Assembly: GCF_000003605.2 (NCBI RefSeq)
Contig: NW_003151766.1
Location: forward strand, 99,431-113,680
Length of the DNA: 14,250 bases
Source of the DNA: Saccoglossus kowalevskii
Lineage: Eukaryota > Hemichordata > Enteropneusta > Harrimaniidae
Direction: 5' to 3'
Positions 7,415-14,250 of this stretch are shown here, piece by piece. A program made the position numbers and the translations under genes. The notes under the pieces were generated by a model. That model was not told the origin of the DNA. It worked only from the letters and a program-made list of their open reading frames with translations, and did not search any database. Within the stretch, counting starts at the first letter, position 1. Every line of letters begins with the position of its first letter.

Positions 7415-9701
7415 ATGAAGTACTATGAAGGGTTTGCACAATTTAAATACAAATGGGATCAAGTTGTCTCTTCCTTTTTCCAAAGATATCCAAATCCACG
7501 CAGGTAGGCTCACTTATATATGTATATGCAACACCACACATGATCATTTTAATGTTCTCATTTTACAGAACCTCTCTGGTAGCTTAAAAAAACATTCACT
7601 GATAGTTTATGAATAGTTTAAGCACTGGATTGTTTATTGCATTAATTTTCAGTTTATTTTTTTACTGGATTGAGAAGACAATAGAAAAACAATAGACAGA
7701 TGATTAATAACAAGGACTACGAGTATGATTTCATGGTGGGGTGGGACTTCTCTATTATACGACTTAATCTGTCTACAAGTACTGTATTTGCTCTATTAGA
7801 AGTGCATCTCAAATACACATACAAGATAATAATGACTGAATTCACACTTATTCTCTATTTTTAATTAGTCATTTAAGTTCGCAATTCTAATAGAGCAAAT
7901 ATTGTAAAACCTTTTTCAAAATAAATATCTCATTCTAACCGGATTTTAGACAGTTTCACAGTATTTTCCCCAAATCCAGTGGAAGGTGGATTGTCCACAA
8001 GTTACTAACTTTTTTTTTTCTCATCCACAGTAAACATGTGCTCACAGAAGACATGCTGTCATATCATGTAAAAGGGAACAAACTTTTCACCAAGAAGTTA
8101 TATACAAAAACTAACAAGCTGCCAAAATGGGGTTCTTCCTTTGTTACCGGACCAAAACAAGTGTGTGTGATTGAAGAAACGATTCTAGATCCCAAAGCCA
8201 AGAAACTTACAACATATTCTCGCAATGTTGGCTATTTATCCAGTATAATGGTAAGTATGTGATTCATTTACTGCCATTGGTACTGTGAAATACTTTTTTG
8301 GCAGAATGTATTTTTGTGTGTCAAGAATAAAAGGCCAGCGTGATTTTATTTTCCTTGTTCTCTTGGTGCATAAATTTTATTATTTTTAAAAATGTTTTCA
8401 TAGAACACATAACACTCTGAATACTGTAATATTGCCAGCTGACAGCTTTGCAATGCAATGGTCAAAATACACAAATGTAGGATTAACAAAATTCTCTTGA
8501 AAATGACATCAAAATCAACATAACACACAAAACCAATCTTCGATGCTATTTTGGTTACCTTGATCATAATCCCTTTGTCGTCCAGCATCAGGTGTTATGT
8601 CACAACGTCGGTTGTCGCTACGGTTGGCGATCTCCTATACTAACGTACCTTATAAATAAGGTATTTCCAGACGTTTGGCTTTATCTCATTTTTCGGCTTT
8701 TTATATAGGCTGCTGTCGAATAAAACCTGCCTTGATTTACAGAAAATTTTCATGGAATTTGCATGATAAAAATACCCTGTAAAATAATGCAATATTACAA
8801 CACGCTGTAACTTAAGGCATTACGATGACAGATGTATAATAATAGTATATAATATGTGGTATTATAATTGCGTAGTACTTGTACATTATACCTTTCCTAT
8901 AGGTGACAACACAATGACTTGCGTTATTTTAAGCAGTGTCGTTCAAGGAGACAACTCAGTCTGGTTATGTAGTCGCTCTTCATTTAGAATAGGGTAAAAC
9001 TTTTTAAAAAAAAAAAAAAAAATTCCCTTCGACAGACAACCACCGATCAAATAATATTGACATTACACCTCAAAAGCAGATTGTCATTAGAGGGGTCACG
9101 TAGGAACATTACCCCCATTTGAATTGTTGCATGATTCAGATTGCCAGGTGTAGTGGTTAGTCTGTACACCCATATATTGTAGTATAAGTTAGAGTTTTAT
9201 ATGCTCAGAGCACAGATATTATGCTTAAAATCAAATAATGAAGAGAAAAAATGCTGTTATCAATGCATATTAATCCATGCATGGCAAAGATCAGTAGATT
9301 TCTCCATTTATGATTCACTCTAGTAAGTTCTCTGTAATTGCTGGAACTGTGATTCGGCTTTTTGACTAATAATTATTTATTTCTTTGTGCAGGTAGTGGA
9401 AGAGAGATGCGAGTATACCTTGAATACAGAAGAACAGAAGTGGACGTCATTGAAACGTGAAGCCTGGGTCACCTCCAGTATCATGGGATTCTCTCATGCT
9501 ATCCAAGCGTTTGGTATTGAACGATTTAAAAAGAATTGTCAAAGTACTTTAAAAGGATTTCAGTACATCCTGGAGATGAAATATGGATCTGATAAAATGC
9601 AGGACGCTTCAACGAGTGAAAGTAAACTTAAAGAAACAGCTAAAAATGCCCGAGAGAAAGCTAGTAAAATGGCAGCCAAGGCTGGAATTGTACAATACTA
9701 A
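7415..9701 (+). CDS. PRELID1: PRELI-family mitochondrial lipid transfer protein (PRELID1-like), three coding exons
   Basis: PRELI/MSF1-domain proteins act in the mitochondrial intermembrane space. PRELID1 pairs with TRIAP1 to move phosphatidic acid toward cardiolipin synthesis. The coding exons are 7415-7503, 8031-8250 and 9393-9701 (TAA 9699-9701), with GT-AG introns of phases 2 and 0, giving 205 residues against 219 in human PRELID1. Residues 1-30 hold WDQVVSSFFQRYPNP. Residues 30-103 hold SKHVLTEDMLSYHV, KKLYTKTNKLPKWG and EETILDPKAKKLTT. Residues 104 on hold VVEERCEYTLN, KREAWVTSSIMGF and FKKNCQSTLKGFQYI. The tail (about 170-205) is Lys/Ala-rich and helical (ETAKNAREKASKMAAKAG), like the LEA-type tail of PRELI. 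The ATG has A at -3. YPNPxSKHVLTED and the LEA-like tail favour PRELID1 over the PRELID3/slowmo branch. Confidence 0.95.
7504..8030 (+). other. PRELI intron 1 (527 bp) carrying a fold-back element
   Basis: Donor GTAGGC at 7504, long T-tract at 8010-8019, and CACAG acceptor at 8030; the intron is phase 2. It contains the 127-bp inverted-repeat element at 7780-7906 and is otherwise featureless. Confidence 0.9.
7780..7906. mobile_element. 127-bp fold-back MITE-like element in PRELI intron 1
   Basis: The left arm 7780-7805 and the right arm 7881-7906 are inverted copies matching at about 23 of 26 bases. Both share ATTTGCTCTATTAGAA. The outermost dinucleotides are TA at both ends, as expected for Tc1/mariner-type TA duplications. 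A second inner symmetry (AATGACT near 7833 against AGTCATT near 7867) extends the fold. There is no coding capacity. The superfamily is inferred only from the TA ends. Confidence 0.65.
8251..9392 (+). other. PRELI intron 2 (1142 bp)
   Basis: Donor GTAAGT at 8251 and TTTCTTTGTGCAG acceptor ending at 9392; the intron is phase 0. It holds a candidate inverted-repeat element (8591-9069), an A-run at 9006-9022, and a tRNA-D-arm-like hairpin at 9147-9170. No further exon is seen. Confidence 0.9.
8591..9069. mobile_element. Candidate 479-bp MITE-like insertion in PRELI intron 2
   Basis: The left end begins GGTGTTATGTCA and the right end, read in reverse, begins GGTGTAATGTCA (11 of 12). Further inside, CGG..GTTGTC recurs on both arms with gaps. 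Both ends abut TCA (8588-8590 and 9070-9072), a possible 3-bp target duplication. The left part is locally CpG-rich, unlike its surroundings. It also contains the hairpin TACCTTATAAATAAGGTA (about 8646-8663). The short terminal repeat leaves real doubt. Confidence 0.42.
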
Positions 9702-10595
9702 AACAGTTCTGGATATTGTTAATCATTCCGTTTATTTCATCTCTTACTTATTTTGTGAAATCTCATTTGGGGGAATTTTCAAAGAATCTAGTAAGAAAAA
9801 GATTTTATCAAATGACATAATTGTGCAATTATTTCTCCTTCACACTCAGGTTATATGATATCCCCTCCCCGAATTATTTTTTATTTTAAGTTTTATTGTC
9901 TCCTGCAATTGGTGGATCATAATTTGTTGAAATTAGGCCACAAATTAAATTCTACTTACGAGTTAACTCGTAAATTATCGTAAATGATTTTGCAGCTCGT
10001 CATTTGAATTAATTCTAGTATGGACAACCACACATCACGACATATTCCAAACGCTACAATTATTTGTGTGAGTTGTGTGAGTATAGTCCGTAACACGGAT
10101 AAAATACCCGGTAGCTGTTGTGTGGGATAACCCAGGAGGTCATACAAGAATAACACCAAAGATATTTAGCGAAGGGGAAATGCTTGTCATATTTTTGGGT
10201 AATGTAGGTGTTTGGTACTTGAGGTTTGAGTATATTAATATAGTAGAAAACATCTTTATCAGCACATGTTTGGCATGCTTAATTGTGAGGCTTTAAAAAT
10301 ATTTTTGCTTATAGTGGTGGACCGTTTTTTGGCTGATAGCATGTTAAAAATAGAATTATGCAAAATACACTTCTTGATCGCTTACAATACTGATACTGTT
10401 CATCTTTGTACATTGATAAAACTGACAATAGAATACCTAGTTAAGCATTCATTATAGGATGGCTTTTTTATTAGTTAACAAGTTTGATTAAGATTCTTTC
10501 TAATTTTGGGTTACAGGAGGGTGTGATTTTCATGTAATGCATTGTACTGCCAATTCAGTATGTAATAGCAATAAACAAGAGACTTATCAAAGTCA
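9702..10595 (+). other. Probable PRELI 3' UTR
   Basis: No coding similarity was found. The first AATAAA after the stop codon is at 10570-10575, followed by T/G-rich sequence (TTGTCTTGTTTAATT), so a 3' UTR of roughly 0.9 kb fits. The open frames on both strands here look random. Confidence 0.55.
10570..10575 (+). terminator. Likely PRELI polyadenylation signal AATAAA
   Basis: Only canonical hexamer found between the PRELI stop codon and the following intergenic repeats. A GT/T-rich stretch follows about 25 bases downstream. Confidence 0.55.
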
Positions 10596-10941
10596 AACCA
10601 TTGTCTTGTTTAATTCCTGATTTTACAGGAGTCAATGTTGGACCAGACACATTGAGGTAGGGCACCCTACGTATTACCGATGAACTTAACTTGGTATTTG
10701 CTGCTTTGGCATTTTTCTGCAGAGTACTTTATAAAAAAAAATCAAATATTGTTGTGTACCTTGTTCCTTGCTAGTGTTAGAAGTGAGTTTACAATTATAA
10801 AACCCATTGTCCCTAACAGCTCTACCTACTGTGGTCTTGAATCCCATCCATCCACGGATTAGGATGGACTCTCCTCGACTTCACAAGGTTGTGCCTTGCT
10901 AAAGCTGAATGATCTTAACCAATTTCTTGTCAATTTACAAT

Positions 10942-11005
10942 CTACGTATAACCATGGAGGTAAAAGACAGAATTCGTCTTATACCCCATGGTATAACAAT
11001 GTAGG
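10942..11005. repeat. Long imperfect hairpin, CCATGG-containing
   Basis: The arms 10942-10968 and 10976-11005 fold around a short AGAATTC loop. Paired blocks are CTAC, GTATA, ACCATGG and AAGAC, with small bulges. The CCATGG/GGT/AAAGAC motif also occurs near 11323-11337 and 12053-12075, so a dispersed repeat family is the likeliest explanation. A pre-miRNA-like transcript is possible but less likely. Confidence 0.6.
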
Positions 11006-11588
11006 TCCACAAGTGGTGGGAGATTTACAATAGCGGTAATGCAATCCCCGTTTGAATACAACTGTAATGTGGTTTACAATTTGCATAAAGACTAATTGAA
11101 ATGTGGGTTTACGTAATCACAGTCCCTCTACTGTGACGCAATTAAACGTATGGCCTGAACAATGCTTCGTAAACCAAATGCAAACTAGGCAACAAGTTGT
11201 TGACATAATCTAATTGAATGTCGCTGCACACCAAAAAGTTAAAACGAAGATGACATTGCATACTAAAATTGCAAAGACTCGCTTGTTTGTAACAGTCCCC
11301 CAACACCAATGAAATTCTATGGCCATGGGTCTTTACCCCAAATAAACCTATGTATCCTAAATGGTTCCAGTACTTTCTGACTTTTGGAGGTGTTATAAAC
11401 ATGACATTTCCAAGATAAATGGTGTTAAACTTTATAATGCATCTTGGTTTTGAGCCTGATTAATGCTCTAATATACAAAAACATTGTTTGCTCCATAGAC
11501 ACAAGTGAATTAACAGTACGTATAAAATACCATATACTATAACTGTATAAATTAATCAGTTTAATTTCACTGACAAATAAAATTTGCT

Positions 11589-11606
11589 ATAATAATAATA
11601 ATAATA
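11589..11606. repeat. (ATA)n microsatellite
   Basis: Six tandem ATA units on the + strand. Probably the tail of the adjacent minus-strand retroposon-like sequence. Confidence 0.9.
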
Positions 11607-11724
11607 TACTTTATTTTGAGTACTAGCTCATATAAACATAACCAAAGTTGCAGAAAAATAAGAATACCAAGAAAATGTACATAATAAATATGTTAAAAAA
11701 CATTGCTCAGCCAAGTACTCAAAA
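11589..11724 (-). mobile_element. Minus-strand retroposon-like 3' end with (ATT)n tail
   Basis: Read on the minus strand, the sequence ends AAAATAAAG followed by about six ATT units (microsatellite at 11589-11606). That arrangement is typical of LINE/SINE 3' ends with short tandem tails. An 11-bp inverted repeat, TTTTGAGTACT (11614-11624) against its complement (11714-11724), could form a 3' stem. The 5' end is not visible and nothing is coded. Confidence 0.4.
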
Positions 11725-12232
11725 GCGTACATGTCATTACATCTGGGCTATAAATAGCTGTAATTATTGCATTCTTACCCGTACTTTTTATAATACAATA
11801 AATGTAAAATAACGAAAATTCCCTGATAAATACTAAACTTAAAACTAATATACCAGGGTAATATCAAAACACTTATTTTACAGTAACCCAGATAAACCAT
11901 TTTCCTTGTGGGATAGTTTCCTTCCAGGAGTTTCCTGATGAGCCACTGTGGAGGCAAAGCTTGTTCACTGTCTTAAAATTTTCATATTGCGAACTGAGTG
12001 ATTGTTCTTCATACATGCAATAATATTGGTTTACTTATGGTCCATGGTTTACCCATGGAGGTTTACCTAAAGACATACTTGAAAAAACCTCAATAAATTC
12101 ATTCTGAACATCTTCAAACCGGTGGTCGCCATTTGCTAGCTGTAGCTCTTGGTTTTGCTGAAGTCAATTTTCGACTCCTGTGTACAGCATTGTGTAGCAC
12201 ACAATGGGATCTTTGGGATTATCTTGTCCATC

Positions 12233-12260
12233 TGTGTGTGTGTGTGTGTGTGTGTGTGTG
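12233..12260. repeat. (TG)14 microsatellite
   Basis: Uninterrupted TG dinucleotide run of 28 bases. Upstream is a short perfect hairpin ATTGTGT-AGC-ACACAAT (about 12190-12206). Confidence 0.95.
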
Positions 12261-12567
12261 AACTTACATTATTATATAAGTTAATATAACTGTACCATAC
12301 CTCCCATTTTTACTAACCCTAAGCTTTGCAAACACTTTTACATAGTGTTTCTACTCTGTCGCATTTTATTAACTAAACTAAACATTGATTTTCCCACAAC
12401 CAAGTGCGCTCTTCAAATGAAAATCACAAGTATGAGGTTTGACCTTGGCGCGACTTGCACTGATTACCGCCGATGACTCCTTCGATACCTTCCAATAACA
12501 TGAAAATTAATTAATTAAAGCTTAGAAACGTCTCAGTTCGTACTCGTTGATTTGCGCAACAGTCAAA

Positions 12568-12580
12568 GTCGCCATCTTTG
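12568..12580 (-). promoter_or_regulatory. YY1-like motif
   Basis: GTCGCCATCTTTG reads CAAAGATGGCGAC on the minus strand, close to the YY1 consensus (AANATGGCG) that often sits at housekeeping-gene starts. Several CpGs surround it. No gene can be attached to it. Confidence 0.3.
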
Positions 12581-12817
12581 TTTATACGAGACCCATATAT
12601 CTACCGCGACGACTACCGCGCTTTAATCAAAACACAATTCCACATAGTTTGAGTTTAATTAAACTCCAATTAAATCGCATTCTATATATGATTGCATTTT
12701 AGTCAAATATTAATTAAAATATATTAAAATATAATATTTGTACGTATATATGTCTGTTCCACCATTAGAGAACCACTTGTCGAATTAGTTTTTGGTTGAA
12801 ATAATTAAAGCGAGGGA

Positions 12818-12953
12818 GTCATCACCTGCGCATGCGCCAGATGGCCATAGCGTATCATTGTTTACAAACAAGCATCTACCCATGAGCCTTTGCGTTTTAG
12901 CGTGCTGTTATCGTTGCTTGGGACTCATTTCCTGCGCATGCACAGGTGATGAC
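12818..12953. repeat. 136-bp inverted repeat with NRF1-like palindromes
   Basis: The left arm GTCATCACCTGCGCATGCGC (12818-12837) matches the reverse complement of 12934-12953 at 19 of 20 bases. The arms contain TGCGCATGCGC, one base off the NRF1 consensus. It could be a tiny fold-back transposon whose termini happen to contain this palindrome, or a paired regulatory site. No target duplication is evident. Confidence 0.55.
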
Positions 12954-13590
12954 TTTAACCAAACTTTGTACATAGATGCCCAGGACAATGCTGAATGCAC
13001 ATTTATTACCTCATTTGCTTACTAATTAACCAATTCCAGCTTTCCCACTGATATCTAAACAGCCACTGAACAGACTGCAGTACTTGCAATATCTTGTTTT
13101 TATTATCTGCAGTATAAATGTCTCCTTTCTGTCCGTTATTTTTATGTCAAATATTTTATTTCAGCCATATTTTAACTTATATCTTGAGAAGTGTACTTGA
13201 TGAGTCATGCCAAAAATTGAACTTGGTTGACATAAATTCCCATATTTTAAGATGGCCAGATAAAAATTGTTTGAGGTATTTTAACCACAAGAAAAAGGCA
13301 GTTTTAAGTGAAATTTTACGGATATCTTGAAAAATATTAATAGAACATGAACCAAAATCAAACTTGGCTGAGATTCCAAAATGGTTTATAATATCTAAGT
13401 TTGAAAGAGAATGTATACAAACTGTTTGAGTAATTGTAAACCGCAAACAAATGTTTTACGACGGAGTCAACAGCAACAGCAACATCGAGTACGGACATTT
13501 CCGTTTATCACCTTTCCCTTCATCTACGATGATACGGGCAAGGAAATGGGCTATTACGAACCCAAGAGATACAGAGCTGCAACTTTCATT

Positions 13591-13602
13591 TCGCCATCTT
13601 TG
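13591..13602 (-). promoter_or_regulatory. Second YY1-like motif, upstream of FABP gene
   Basis: TCGCCATCTTTG, the same core as at 12568-12580, lies about 290 bases upstream of the FABP-like ATG. It could belong to that gene's promoter. Confidence 0.3.
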
Positions 13603-13664
13603 CTGCACATAATCACCCATCCAAAACACAATAAATATTAGCATAATCTCACACTCGGAAACTA

Positions 13665-13695
13665 CGTGAACGTTCGGGATTTCGAACCGTTCACG
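13665..13695. promoter_or_regulatory. 31-bp near-perfect palindrome upstream of FABP gene
   Basis: The left arm CGTGAACGTTCG and the right arm CGAACCGTTCACG pair with one bulge around a GGATTT loop. It contains repeated GAA/TTC half-sites (GAACGTTC, TTCGAA), as in a heat-shock element, and GTGAAC blocks. It lies about 190 bases before the ATG at 13888, beside an ETS-like CAGGAAGTG at 13710-13718. A regulatory role is inference; the palindrome itself is direct. Confidence 0.5.
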
Positions 13696-13740
13696 CAAAC
13701 TTTCGCTGGCAGGAAGTGAACAGTTATCACAACATTATAG

Positions 13741-13887
13741 GTTATTCGGTTGTTTTCCCCAAGAGACATTACCTCAAAGGAAATATCGCGTTGCCTTCCC
13801 CTCTCTTCTCTATTGTCTTTGTTCGAACCAGTATTGCAAGTTGCCATTTCGCGTGTAATCTCAGGAATTCCACCCGACTTCGAAACC
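13741..13887 (+). other. Probable 5' UTR/promoter-proximal sequence of the FABP gene
   Basis: The FABP frame is open back to 13741 but contains no earlier ATG, so it is read as untranslated. A possible acceptor, AATCTCAG, ends at 13864 and would allow a 5' UTR intron. Confidence 0.4.
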
Positions 13888-14250
13888 ATGTCGATTCTAC
13901 AATTGATGATTGGGAAATGGAAGCACGACCGTGATTCTGACGATGATGACCTGATAGAGGTACTGATGCAAGGATTGGGTCTCCCCTTGGCAGTGGCTAG
14001 AAAAACAGCATGCTCAAGTCCGATCATTAATATATCGCAGAACGGAGACGTTTATTGCATACAATTTGATATTGAAAAGCAGTCTTTTGTGGCGACTTTT
14101 AAGATCGGTCAACCTTTTGACGAAATGACGAATCCAATGGGCATGAAAAGAAAGTCTTTGGCCTACATTGACGACGAAGGGAGATTAGTTATGAAAGCCG
14201 TAGACCCGAAGGATACGTTTATTTCCATATGGAATGTCCAGGGTGACGAA
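13888..14250 (+). CDS. Fatty-acid-binding-protein-like (FABP/calycin) protein, 5' part, no intron so far
   Basis: Intracellular FABPs are ten-stranded beta-barrels that carry fatty acids or related ligands in the cytosol. The frame runs 121 codons from ATG 13888 to the window edge without a stop. Family marks are GKWK at 9-12, the PIINISQNGD strand at 45-54, FKIGQPFDE at 71-79 and EGRLVMK at 97-103. About 20 residues are missing at the C-terminus. The start is the first in-frame ATG after the TAG at 13738-13740 and has A at -3. The N-terminal signature segment is divergent: the usual Asn-Phe-Asp is replaced by an Asp run (18-21), and two extra residues lie before the helices. By alignment, the ligand-binding arginine of strand H corresponds to Ile114. 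The usual introns after about codon 24 and codon 81 are absent. Subfamily not assigned. Confidence 0.85.
   Translation, partial: MSILQLMIGKWKHDRDSDDDDLIEVLMQGLGLPLAVARKTACSSPIINISQNGDVYCIQFDIEKQSFVATFKIGQPFDEMTNPMGMKRKSLAYIDDEGRLVMKAVDPKDTFISIWNVQGDE

Larger units (their letters stand above)
10596..13664. other. Intergenic region, repeats and motifs but no recognised gene
   Basis: About 3 kb on which no frame, on either strand, shows a family I recognise. It holds a long hairpin (10942-11005), a minus-strand retroposon-like tail (11589-11724), a (TG)14 tract (12233-12260), a YY1-like site (12568-12580) and an inverted repeat with NRF1-like sites (12818-12953). It also holds a second YY1-like site (13591-13602). 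The frames at 12792-13025 and 13411-13641 have no support as genes. Distal promoter parts of the FABP gene could lie at the right end. Confidence 0.6.

Noticed and set aside
10629-10657. Exon-like 28-nt piece between a TTTTACAG and a GAG|GTAGGG
   Set aside because: Splice-site-like borders but no coding frame and it lies beyond the PRELI polyadenylation signal.
11142-11402. 86-residue minus-strand frame
   Set aside because: No recognisable family, and it overlaps copies of the CCATGG repeat motif.
13411-13641. + strand frame with a QQQQQ run upstream of the FABP gene
   Set aside because: No domain, no splice link to the FABP frame, and CAGCAA repeats alone explain the glutamines; more likely promoter or 5' flank.
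13662-14027. 121-residue minus-strand frame
   Set aside because: Antisense shadow of the FABP coding exon and its 5' flank.

Overview
The window comes from a nuclear genome of a bilaterian animal, most likely a marine invertebrate. The evidence is AT-rich DNA, short coding exons with GT-AG introns, long non-coding stretches, microsatellites and several small fold-back (MITE-like) elements. Three protein-coding genes can be supported, all on the + strand. They are the 3' part of a CutC copper-homeostasis gene (CUTC), a complete PRELI-family mitochondrial lipid-transfer gene (PRELID1-like), and the 5' part of a fatty-acid-binding-protein (FABP/calycin) gene that runs off the right edge. I see no bacterial operon, CRISPR array, rRNA gene or intact tRNA gene, and no transposase or reverse transcriptase.

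Layout. Positions 28-3467 hold five coding exons of CUTC (28-196, 850-890, 1232-1267, 2646-2807, 3250-3467), ending in a TGA. Its first exon in the window carries an apparent single-base frameshift and a matching phase mismatch at the next splice. Positions 3468 to about 4830 are probably CUTC 3' UTR and flank, with candidate polyadenylation signals at 4553, 4632 and 4807. Positions 4910-5302 are a clear 393-bp MITE with long terminal inverted repeats and a 7-bp target-site duplication. Positions 5844-6010 are a CpG-rich stretch with an ETS-like site, probably the PRELI promoter and 5' UTR start. PRELI coding exons lie at 7415-7503, 8031-8250 and 9393-9701. Its first coding intron carries a 127-bp fold-back element and its second a candidate 479-bp one. 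A likely polyadenylation signal is at 10570. Positions 10596 to about 13650 contain no recognisable gene, only hairpins, a minus-strand retroposon-like tail, a (TG)14 repeat and promoter-like motifs. Positions 13888-14250 encode the first 121 residues of an FABP-like protein without any intron.

The three genes do not form a pathway. CUTC is tied to copper handling, PRELI to phosphatidic acid transfer between the mitochondrial membranes, and FABP to cytosolic fatty-acid carriage. Their adjacency looks like ordinary animal gene order. I did not find a new biological system. The points most worth checking are the broken CUTC exon, the intronless divergent FABP, and the MITE-like elements.
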